NCBI GenBank assembly: GCA_026545225.1
Contig: CM048849.1
Coordinates: 41,936,336-42,000,335, forward strand
Direction: 5' to 3'
Origin: Cornus controversa
Lineage: Eukaryota > Streptophyta > Magnoliopsida > Cornales > Cornaceae
DNA length: 64,000 bases
How positions within the stretch are numbered: the stretch's first letter is position 1; the number at the start of each line of letters is the position of its first letter. Positions 10,330 through 21,380 of this stretch are shown piece after piece. The translations under genes and the position numbers were made by a program. The notes under the pieces were generated by a model. The model had not been told where the DNA came from, made no database searches, and worked only from the letters and a program-made list of their open reading frames with translations.

Positions 10330-12893
10330 TTAAATATATATATATATTTGCCTTCTTATACATTTTTTCCAACCAAACTCCACCCAAAGCCTACACAACC
10401 AATATCACTCACCAAGCTTCGCAATCAAACGACACAAATTTACACGCTTCAATCTCAATCTGCCATGGTCCATAGAATCCATACAAAAATTCAACTTAAC
10501 TTTATATAAATAAAGAATTCATCCACAACCTATAGAGCTCAATGGAAGATTTTGTGATACTGCATTAGAAGAATCATAAATAGAGGCCAGATTTGAAACC
10601 CTCAAGTGCCAATATTTTAGAACTACATCTTAAAGAAGCACTATGGAATTAAATAGGAGTCCTAAGTAGCGATTTCACTTGGAGCTATACAAGAAAAAAT
10701 AAAAGAAAATAAAATGAAAAAGGAACTAATACTAGGCTGAAATAGAGAGCTACCTACAAAATGTGATTAATGCTTTTCAATCAAAATTACAATATAGTTG
10801 TACGGTTCTCTAAGCACAGCTAGAACATTCTTTCGATATATCTTGTAAGTTGTAACCTCCTGTAAAACACTATAATAATAAAAATATATATATGTAAACA
10901 TATATGTCATACTTAAATGCATAATAAATTGAATCAAGTAAGCAAAAGAGGGAAGGGAAAGAAAGCAAATTTTTTCTTTGTTTCATAGAACCTTACATTT
11001 AGGTTCAAACATTTATTATACAATCAAAAGTAAATTAATGATGTTCTCAGATGATAACATTTGAAATTTGGAATTGAGCAAGTACCAGAGATCTTGCTAA
11101 AGAGACTACAGTATAATGCAAACCAGAAGATGCAGGCAAGTAGTGAGAATAAAAACAAAATACTAAAAATGGCATTGGAAATAATAATTTTCTCATTAAA
11201 ACAAATAAAATACCATTAACTATTAATTGTGATACACTTGCTAAAAAAAACTATTGGATCATATCTCAATCAATTTCACACTAATATGGTAGCAACTATT
11301 CAATGACAATTTCTAGAAATGATCACCATGAGGCCAACCTCAACTGGGTCAATTTATAAATACTAGAATAATATTGACAGTAGAATCACTTAAATGAGGC
11401 AGCATAAGTCAACAAAATTAGCAGCAAGTATACAATTCAAAATGCAGGTGCCTGCAAGGTTTAAGATAAGTGAAACTAGTTCAAATGTATCTAATTTAAT
11501 TGATTGAAAACTCTTATAACAGATCAAAACTTTTCAAAGTATTCAAAGGCAGCACATAACTTTTCTGCAAGGTGGGTTTATGGTTTAAAAAGAGAAAATA
11601 ACTCTGTTGAATTTCATGTATTTCAATGCACACATTGGGCAGTCATTTCTTGCATCATATGTAGGACAATATAGAATTTTCTATTTGATATATTTCATGT
11701 ACGGTTTGTCAAATTTATTTTTGAAATTTTTTCTTCATTTTTCTTCTTAGGGTTTGTCAAAAAAAATTTTGGAAGTTTTTCTTCTTACTATTTGTTGTTT
11801 GGAAGGATGCATATTCATATTTAAAGATTCTACTTCATTAAATTAAAATAACAGAGAGTCTGCAGTGGAAACTCTATGAAATTTATATAGTTACACGTAG
11901 CATTAAAAACAACAACCAGTTGCAACTTTTGTTAGTTTCAACTTTTTTTAATGTTAGTTACACGTACTTAATGCTGATAGATCAATACTGTGGTTGTAGT
12001 TTTACACCATTCTCTACTAAGAAGCATAGTAAAGCATTCTTTGCACAAACAACCTTTTTCTTTTGTTGTTCTGTTTTTTCTGTACATTGTGTTCATTATT
12101 TTCTTTATTGTCTTTTTATCTTTCAATTTATTTTTGTTCTATTTAGTTGATAATAGTTATTAGTTTTCATTACAGGTCTTCTCTTGTGGGTTTTAGTTAA
12201 AATTTTGTTTTTAAATGACAAGGCCCTGTTAAATAATGTACAATTTGACTTGTTCAAATTTCTATGTAGTGATTTTTTTTTATATTTTCTTCTTCTTTCT
12301 GTGAAAGATAGTTGATATTTATTGGATGGTGAATTTGTAGTGTTTGCTAGTTGGCATAGATAGAATCTAGTGGGATTCTTATTCTAGACAACAAAATGAA
12401 AGTGAGAAAATTTTAATTTTAATTAAAATCGAACGATACTCTAGCTCTTTTATTAAATTTTTGTCCTAGTACTATTTGTAGTTGTTACGAAACAGGAATA
12501 TAAATTACTAAAAATCATCCTAATCAATATGATAATTCAACTAACTGCAAGCTTAAAATGCAACAAAAATAAAGAAAATGAAACATTAAAAAAAGTTGAA
12601 ACTAACAAAATAATAGATTAAAATACACCAAGATATTTATATAGTTACACATAGCATTAAAAAGATGAGAGAGAGCAAGAGGAATAATAAAGAGTTGTGA
12701 GTGTTGCGAGATACCTTCAAACTTAGAGTTGGAGGGGAAGAAATAATTTTTCCCTGATTATATTTGTGAGAAATGGCTAAAATTGCCGGATGCTTTAAAA
12801 ATTAATCAACGTACTTGCTCCAAAGGAAGATGAATTGAAGTAAGAGCATTGACAACAAAGAAAGAGAGAATGAGGAAACTAACCAGAAAAGTA
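10330..12893. other. Unassigned interior of the CACTA element
   Basis: AT-rich filler between the left subterminal repeats and the captured exons. The words ttatatagttacacgtagcattaaaa near 11883 and ttatatagttacacatagcattaaaa near 12637 form a direct repeat about 750 bases apart. No coding sequence was recognised. Confidence 0.4.
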
Positions 12894-15185
12894 GCTTTGC
12901 TAAGTAGTCCCGAGAAGTGCCTATGGTATCATGGAATTCATCACCATAACTTTGGTAGTTCTCTGCGCTCCTTATAACTGAATCTCCCAAAAAAACTAGA
13001 GATAGTATCATTTTTAAAGAATCTCTTCAATATGTTTTGAACAAGTTCATGAATAATTTCCTCCACCTCTAGATGATAGCTAAGATAGTTCAGTCACCTA
13101 TTGAAACAAATTATAATTTTTGAAAAATCCAACTTCAAGCAAAGAGGCAATAGTCACATGAAAAAAAATTAAGGATATATCATACCATATCAAATTCCAA
13201 GAACCTTAAATACTCCAACAAATCATTGTTACTTTCTCTAATATGTTCAATTCTCATATGTTTCTGCTTCTGAGAATTTAGTTCCTGCAAAATCATATAC
13301 AGATCAACTTAAAGAATGTGATTCTCTGCCCATTTACTCCCCATTGCCTATCATGGGCTTTGAACAAGCCTATAGATTTTTCAACAACCTATAGAATATG
13401 AAGGCATGAAGTGATCTTTGGTCTCTAGTATAAAACTTATAGATTTTACAAGTAGATCATATGGCGCCTTTAAAATCCTAAATTCAATTGATTGCATGTT
13501 TTTCTTGGAAGTATAAGTTTTTAGTTTCTTATTAACCCCTAGAATATCTGGTAAAGATCTTGAAGAAAAACTTTTACATACTCTATAAAACAATTTACAT
13601 ACAGTGGGAGAAAAAATTCTCACTAGTAACTACTTGAAGCTGAATGAATTGAAAAGTTTTGAATACATATTTATTTATCAAGGATAAATCATAGTTAAGG
13701 TGAGACCTTTATCATAGCTAATCTGGCTAAAAATGTTGCTTAAAATTCATGGTGCTCAAGGTCAATATTACACGTTCAAGATAAACAGGTGCAAATTAAT
13801 TATTTGAATGTAATTTTGAACAACACCATGATTTCTATTTTTTCTTCATTTTATAATTGTAAGGGCTTCTTTTTTAATCAATAATCAGAAGTTTGACTAA
13901 AGTGTTGGTCTTTTGTTGTTCTGATTCTAAAAACAGCCCAGAGAGCTTCAAAAGCCTATTTGAGGTCTCTTTGCTCAAATTCATTCAACAATATACTAGG
14001 AATCACAAAATGATATAGAACATTTCTATTCCTAAGAATCCAAAATACACCTACCCTATGAACTCTGTTTTATCGAAACGAAATTTCACATGACAAATGT
14101 AATAGATGAACAATTCCATGGGACATTCATTCGGGATGAGAAAAGAGTGATATGTCTGATTACTATCTAGATGAAGAAAATAAATTTGTAAAGCTCGTGA
14201 TCTCTATATTTTAAGAACATTTGAATAACCTGCCCTGCAATTAGCTTCTTTAAAATCTAATACATTATCGATAATTTGTAAATAACAACTTAAGCTTCAT
14301 AGTTATGTAATCCCGAAACCTTTCATTTTCACCAAAACTCATTGACAAGTATTGAGTCAAATACAAACTTTTCAATTTCATAACTGAGTTTTCTTGCTCT
14401 TAAATTTTCATTTCAATTTACCATTTACTAAAATCCAGTTTCACATTAATTTTGCAATCTAAATGTGGAAGATGTGAGTGTGTACAGAGTGTGTCTTGGT
14501 AGAGAAAGAGTAAAATCTTCACCTTCTTAGATGTGGATAGCTCTAATTCCGGCTGCTGAATGTAGCTGACAACCTCAAGCGACAAATCACCAATACTCTA
14601 AAAGTTTACTCTCTCCTCATCTTCAACATCAACACCAACAACCTCACCTTTCTCATGCTGTACTTCCTAAACATCATTCTCTTGCGAAAAACTTGACCTT
14701 TCTGAACTCTCCGATGATATATGGAATTTCCTCATCAATGAAATCTGATCTTCCACGTTCCATAAAGTGTAGCTAACAATTCAACAATCAAATCATTTTC
14801 TATAACAATTCAATTTTAAGCACAAATAAGAACAACATATACACACATATATGAGTGAAATGAAGCAGAGAATAAGTCTTTACCTGGTAATTATAGAAGA
14901 GACGAGGAGACGATCCAGAGGACGCTTTGAAACCCTAACCGTGATAGAAAATTGATCCGACGGGAGCAATCCTAGCATTGTTGAGATGGTCTGCTTCATA
15001 GAGTCTTTAATGGAATCAAAAATCCCCTTGGAGATAACGGAAGTGTCTAAAGGTTCAATTTTTTTAAGCATATCAGCAATTACAAAGAATTCTTGATCGA
15101 ATCCAGATTTTGTGGTGGAGACAAAGTCATCCGAGACTCCACCGTCGTCGACGCCGAAAACCAGGCAGCTAACGGCGAGAAGCAA
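12894..15185 (-). pseudogene. Captured four-exon fragment of a DUF760-family (chloroplast-type) plant gene inside the CACTA element
   Basis: Exon a runs from about 15185 to 14884 and contains KSGFDQEFFVIADMLKKIEP and MKQTISTMLGLLPSDQF, a signature of a plant DUF760 family (Arabidopsis At1g63610-like, from memory). Exon b (14772-14523) gives YTLWNVEDQISLMRKFHI and later GDLSLEVVSYIQQPELEL. Exon c (13284-13186) gives 33 open codons including NNDLLEYLRFLEFDM. Exon d (13097-12894) gives EVEEIIHELVQNIL and DEFHDTIGTSRDYLAKLLFW. Splice sites are kept at every internal border, so this is a genomic capture, not a retrocopy. Exon b has in-frame stops, and exon d has a stop plus frame changes, so full function is lost. 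The family's final exon (GHHLRGLENRL) and the N-terminal exons are absent. Confidence 0.85.
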
Positions 15186-15532
15186 TGGTCAAAAAAGGGA
15201 CAGAGAGGGTTAGAGTATCAAAGGTGTTTGGGTAATGTTTGGTAATGACAGGGAATTTGTTTGCAGAATCGAAAATAATTTCACCGCGAAGATTCTCTAA
15301 AGAAAAGTAACACCTTCTATCACGGGCGTAGCACGTGATAAAAATAAAACTTTTCACCACAGGCTAAGCCCGTGATGGAATGAGACTTTCTACGACTAGT
15401 TCAAGTAGACCATAGTAAAAAATTCTTTCTATAGCGGGCTAATTAGGCCTGCAGTAGAAAGTCACTTTCTACTACAGACTACATGGGCCCGCCATAAAAA
15501 GCCTGTCATTGAAAGCTAAAATTCTTGTAGTG

Positions 15533-15632
15533 CATATCGGTTGAAGTATATTCTTCTTTTTGATCAATCAAAACCCCATCCCAAACTTTACAAGCTTCTT
15601 CTAAAGCATACTACTTTCTTGATGTAGATAAT
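15533..15632 (-). pseudogene. rpl2: Nuclear copy of chloroplast DNA: rpl2 intron/exon 2 junction (part 2)
   Basis: The minus strand reads gcttgtaaagtttgggatgg, then gttttgattgatcaaaaag and acttcaaccgatatg. This matches, from memory, chloroplast rpl2 just upstream of its TDMPLGTAIHN coding segment. Joined at the single cat to 9861-10057, it gives one continuous plastid-like segment of about 295 bp, so the CACTA element inserted after the plastid DNA had reached the nucleus. Confidence 0.8.
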
Positions 15633-15639
15633 GATATTT

Positions 15640-16770
15640 ATACAAATGGATCTTATATATATCGTATAATGAAGTATCACGCGAGTGGATATATAGGAAT
15701 CCAAATCTACCGAATCACTCATGTTATAATCTTCTACATCTTAGGTCTTCCCGTTTCGTCATCTTATATTTCGATTTACTTGAAGTTGTTCAATGTAAAT
15801 AAGCAAAGTACCCCCCATTTGGATTCAATAAAAATAGTTTCAAAATCAAATTTCAAGTGAATCAAAATCTAATTTTTCAGTTTTAGTACAAAATGAATTT
15901 TCATAACTTTAATATAAAAATTCATCATGCAATATGAATGACCAAATCAACACATTTGAGACTAAGAAAATTCATATGATTAAGATAAATCATGGAGCAC
16001 TATTAGTGAGACTTTTTATGTCAAGACTCATTAAAAAAACTTATATTTACGTTTTTATCCCTAAAATCCAACAGTTAACTAAATTTCTACGCTAAGTCCC
16101 TAAAACAGTAATTATGAATGACAAGACTTTATAAAGTGAATCAATTGAGTTCAAATCCTAAGCCAATGTATCTAAGAACCATAAATGATATTTCCTAATT
16201 CAAGTAAAGGTTCTAGAAATTTTTTACTCAAGAATTGAATTTCTTCAAAGCTAATCATTAGCTTGAATTAACTCAATCTTATGAAATGCATTCAAAATGA
16301 TTCAATGTAGTTCATGGCCTAATTCTAAGTGTCCAAGAAATCATGATATGATATGAATGATATGCATTGTTCTTATATAGTCCATTAGGTCAATAGATGA
16401 GTTTTCAAAAAAAGTTACTTCAAAAATAACTTTACACTAAATACTAGCACTCACTCAAGACTAGCCTACCCAAGTCTTTTGATCTCCAAATCATTAATCT
16501 CTTAGGTTACTTTATTATGTGGCTTGAATTTTCTTCAACTTCGCCATTAATCTTGATTATTGATCATTGAGTTCTATGATCATGTGGTTTCAGATATTTT
16601 CTTTTCTACCTTCTTGTGTGTATATATATGTTTTATTTTTTTTCTTTCACTTAAAAGTCCATAACTTCTACTACAAATGAAATTTTTTATGAAAATATTT
16701 TGTTAAATAGAACATTCCGAGAGCTTCAATTTAAATAATAGTTAGGCTATGTTTTGACTTAAGACACAAA
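15640..16770. other. Gene-free AT-rich stretch
   Basis: No gene, repeat family or transposon end recognised here. Confidence 0.4.
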
Positions 16771-16779
16771 AGTTATGAT

Positions 16780-18880
16780 TTTTTCAAGTCATGTCCACAC
16801 ACTTAAATAACTATTCACACCATTAAAGTCATTTTACACCCAATTAAAATATTTCTCCACATACTTAAAACATATATATTTTAATTATTTTTTTTCAAAA
16901 TGTTTCTAAAACAATTGTGTGCCTAAATATATCTAAAAAAATTAGAAAAAAAGTACATAAAAAATTATTTACTTTTAGTGTGTGTATAATGACTTTAAGT
17001 GTGTGGAAAAGTACTTTAAATCCGTGGAAGTGTATTTTAGGTGCGTGGAAGTGACGTCTAAAAATGTAAACATCAACTGTTATGATTTATTTGCGTGGAA
17101 ACAGCTTTTAAGTCTGCCTGAATGTTGCTAAAAAATTGGAAAGAAAAAACATAAAAATTTATTTATTTTCTGTGCATGAAAAATTCTTTAAGTGTGTGAA
17201 AATTTACATTAAGTGTGTGAACATGAGTACCAATAATGTAAAAATCAAAGCAAAATGAGAATAATTTGTTATTACCATTGTACTTATAACTTTTGTTTAT
17301 CTAATATATGTGCACGGTAATAATGTAATTTAAAAATTTTATAGTAGCATTGCTTCATTCCTTTTCACTATTCAAGTGTTATTTTCTAATTATGTGAAAA
17401 CTTACTTTTAAATGTTATATATGTTTTAATTGTTTGAAAACATACTTTAATGGTTATCTTTTCATTGTGTGGAAAGACAGTTTAAGTGTGCCTAAATGTT
17501 TCTAAAAAAATTGGAAAGAAATACATAGAAATTTAATTATTTTAAATGTGTGGATAATAACTTTAAGTGTGTGGAAAAGTACTTTAAATCTCTAAAAGTG
17601 TACTTTTAATGCCTGAAAAGTGATTTTAAATTTGTGGAAGTGAAGCTTAAAAATGTGAACATCAACTGTTATGATTTATTTGTGTGAAAACATCTTTTAA
17701 GTGTGCTTGATTAATGTTGCTAAAAAATTAGAAATAAAAATATATTTATTTTCTATGTATGAAAAATTACTTTAAGTGTGTGAAAAAATATTTTAAATCT
17801 GTGAAAGTGTACATTAAGTATGTGAAACGTGATTTTAAGTGTGGAAGTGACGCTTAAAATGTGAATATCAACTATACGTTATGATTTATTTGTATGGAAA
17901 TATTTTTCAAATGTGCTTGAATGTTTCTAAATCATTGGAAAGAAAAAACATAAAAATTTATTTATTTTTTGTGTGTAGAAAATTACTTTAAATTTGTAAA
18001 AAAATACTTTAACTATGTGAAAAATTACTTCAAGTGTGTGGAGATGAATCCCAATCATATAAAAATCAAAGCAAAATGAAAATAATTTGTTTTTACCATT
18101 ATTGTATCCATAACTTTACTTTATCTAATATATGTGCATGGTAATATTGTAATGTAAAATTTTTATAGTAGTCTTGCTTCTTTCCTTTTCACTCTTCAAG
18201 TATTATGTTTTAATTGTGTGAAAACTTACTTTTAAATGTTGTGTTCTAATTCTGTGAAAACTTACTTTAAGTGTTTTCTTAGCATTGTCTGAAAAGACAG
18301 GTTAAGTGTGCCTAAATGTTTCAAAAAAAATTAGAAAGAAAAAACATAGAAAATTATTCATTTTCAATTGTGAATAATGACTTTAAGTGTGTGAAAAATC
18401 ACTTTAATTGCGTGTAAATGTTGCTAAAAAATTTGAAAAGAGAAAAACAATTGAAATGTATATGTTTTAAGAGTGTGAAAAAATATTGTAATTGTGTAAA
18501 AATGACTTTAATTGTGTGGACACAATTCATCAAAATGTGAAAATCAAATACAATGAGAATAATTTATTTTTTCCATTGTAACCATCACTTTAGTTTATCT
18601 TCAAATTATGAATGATTGTTCGTCAAAGTATTGAGACATAAGACTTGGAGAAGGAACACTATTATGAAAAGAAAAGTTTTCACATTTGAAAAGTGAAAAT
18701 GAAAAAACAAGTCTATATTGAAAATTTTAATATAATATACTACCATTCAAATTTTAAGATAAAATAAAGTGATGAGTACAATGAAAAAAATAAATTATTC
18801 TCATAATATTTGATTTTTACATTTTGAAGACTCTTGCCCACATATTTAAAGTTAGTTTTCACACAATTAAAGTGGACATG
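16780..18880. repeat. Degenerate repeat array built on a taagtgtgtgaaaa-type motif
   Basis: Dozens of variants of actttaagtgtgtggaaaag occur, organised in longer units. For example, a segment with tatatgtgca, ggtaatattgtaat, tttttatagtag and ccttttcac appears at 17301-17419 and again at 18127-18240, an 826-bp period. The far left (16790-16870) and far right (18725-18880) carry the motif in the opposite orientation, and 18725-18880 is an inverted copy of about 18480-18625. This suggests a large fold-back or TIR-array transposon rather than a simple satellite. No open frame was seen. Confidence 0.7.
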
Positions 18881-18885
18881 GGAAA

Positions 18886-19028
18886 AACATTGTTCATTTT
18901 ATTAAATTGCCCAAACTATCCTTTTTACTATTGTTGCAAAATAACCTAGCTACCCTCCCACTAACTTTACTAAGCCATGCACCCGCTATTTCTCTCTTAT
19001 TCACATTTTCACTCTACCAACTTAAACC

Positions 19029-19063
<35 letters not shown>

Positions 19064-19432
19064 ACACACACACACAATCTGTAATATTCCTTACCCCAGA
19101 AAGGCTTAACATCCTCTCTCATTCGATTTGCACTCGCTCTAAGATATTTGAGGGTTAGCACTCACAAGAGAGAGAGAGTGCAGATCGCGTGTGCCCTAGG
19201 TGCGTGTGTGTGTGTGTGTGTGTGAGTGAGAGAGAGAGAGAGAGAGAGAATAAGACAGATAAAATGGGTTCAAGTTGGTTGAGTGAAAGTGTGAATAAGA
19301 GAGAAAAAAAAAGGTGGGTGGGTTAGTAAATTTAATAGAAGGGTAGTTAGGTCATTTTGCAGTAACAGTAAATGGAAAGTTTGAACACTTCAATAAAATG
19401 ATCAGTGTTTTTTCATATTAACACCAACATTT
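18886..19432. mobile_element. Fold-back (long inverted repeat) element with a microsatellite loop
   Basis: The left arm, about 18893-19045, and the right arm, about 19262-19430, are imperfect reverse complements over about 150 bp (landmarks ttcattttattaaa, ttgcaaaataac, tcttattcacattttcac). The loop holds a TC run, a CA run, a GT run and a GA run at 19029-19250. No target duplication was found, so the superfamily is open. Confidence 0.75.
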
Positions 19433-20378
19433 TAGGAGAATTCATTTTTTTGAAATATCATAACTTTAACTCAATGTATTTGTAAATTAGGCTCCAAAAG
19501 TCCATGCATTTCTCATATTTCCTTAAATTAAATAGGAAGTGTGGTTTGTGATAGAACCAACGTTTGTAGGTCATTAGAGATCATTTGGTTTTGAATTGCA
19601 TTTTTAGATCAAACAATAAATCAATTTTTTTTTCTTTTTCTTTTTTTTGATGGATAAAAAAGACATGTATGGAAAGATTTAGTCTATTTGATTGAGACCA
19701 ATAATATCATGTTGATAATGATTTTTCACTAGCTCATCGAGGAGCATATGGTATTAAAGGAAATTAGAGAACAATTAACGTACTTCACATTCCACAACTT
19801 TTGAAATACAATAATTAATCACTTAATTTATTGGCATAATTAAGAAGCTCCTATTAAATCAAAGGTTTTGGAAATTTTTTGTTTAAGAAGGGTCTTACAA
19901 GTAGTGTCACACAACACTAAATAAAGTCAATAAACTCAACATCATGCAAGAGCCATAAAATTAAGAATTTGTAAATATACAAACAAATACACACACACAT
20001 ACATGTATTTTCAATTTTGAATCAGCTGGCTGATATCTTCTGTTGTGTCACTTTTGACACATATTGCAAAAGAATGCGCCACAAAATATTAGTAATTGTG
20101 TGATGTGGGAGCCAAATTGCTAAAAAATAACACAGTATCAGAGTCAAAGGTTTCGAGTCCAAAAGAAGGTCACACGTGACAAGACGTGTTGAAGTACTTA
20201 TATATATTTAAATTACACGCTTCTCTGTTATATTAAGCTTTTAAAGTAAATAGTCGTTAACATATTCCATAACATTTTTCTGGCTTTATATAAATAGCTA
20301 GTAATCTAGATTTTAGACCCAGTATTTCTAAAATACTTATTTGTAGCTGAATAGTTTGCACTGAAGTGGTAGCCCCCC
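19433..20378. other. Gene-free stretch downstream of gene C
   Basis: AT-rich, with no gene recognised. The part next to 20378 is probably the 3' untranslated region of gene C, since its first bases (gggggctaccacttcagtgc) are conserved next to fragment B. Confidence 0.4.
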
Positions 20379-21349
20379 TCACATAATGCTGCAAACAGAG
20401 GCAATTACAACAGCAGTACCTCCAATATTGTACCCCATCTCGAATACTTCAAGTGCTGCCTTCATTTTCTCCTACAAGCATAATAATTCACAAGCACAAT
20501 TATGACTATACAAATAAAGTATCAATGGTAAGACTATATTAGTTTTTGTTAATGAATTCAATGCATGTTTGACCAAATTGTCCCTTAAATTCTTTACTTA
20601 ATGGGAAAAGTAGATTTTAGTGACCAAAATTAAAAAAAAAATTTATTTTTTAGTGACTTTAAACTTGATAAAAGCTGGACAGTGGCCAAACTTAAAAATT
20701 AATTCTTGGCTATCTTATTTAGGAAGCTAGGAATAATACTGTCAGTGTATTTATAGAAAGGAAGTGCAAAAATACACAAGTACCTCTAACTCGTAAGTAA
20801 GATAATCAAATATTATGGGTATTTTTGTCACATAAATCAAGGAAAAAAATAATTACGTGTATTTATAGACAGGAAGTGCAAAAATACACAAGTACAATAT
20901 TACATATACATAGACATATATATATACATATACATATATATAAAGTTGAAAAAGAAAATTACCCTTTTAGATCCACTGCGATTGTTTTGCAAAGATCTAG
21001 AAGTCATGTCTACCTGTAGCAACAAATTGTTTTTATTAGTGAACTATTTTTAAATTTTGTATAAAAGATATGAAACAATATAAAGAAAATTGGGAAAATT
21101 AGATTTTGGTGACCAAAATTAAAAAAAAAATTGACTTACAATGACCTTAAACTCAATAAAAGGTAAATAGTGACCAATCTTGAAAACTAATTGCCAATGA
21201 GTGACCATTTAATTATAATGTCCAAAATACCCTCCATTTTATTTAGAAATTCTCAATCCCTTATTCATCTTCTCCAATCTCAATTCTAAATATCAAATCT
21301 TCAAAAGACATACAAAGATTCTAGAAAAGAAAGTATATATAGAGAGAGA

Positions 21350-21380
<31 letters not shown>

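Larger units (their letters stand above)
10058..15532. mobile_element. Complete non-autonomous CACTA (En/Spm-type) transposon, 5475 bp, carrying captured gene exons
   Basis: The element begins cactacaagaaaata and ends attcttgtagtg, which are CACTA terminal inverted repeats, and is flanked by a 3-bp duplication cat. Its first 260 bases carry direct and inverted copies of ctttctaccacgggctga and related words. The last 230 bases carry matching copies (tatcacgggc, aagcccgtgat, tactacagac). These subterminal repeats would be the transposase-binding array. No transposase-like frame was found, so mobilisation would depend on an autonomous relative. The interior holds exons of a host DUF760-family gene on the minus strand (12894-15185). 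About 10.4-12.8 kb of the interior is unrecognised AT-rich sequence. Confidence 0.9.

Noticed and set aside
13381-13623. 80-codon minus-strand frame inside the CACTA element
   Set aside because: It falls between captured exons with no resemblance to the DUF760 family and no other evidence of coding.
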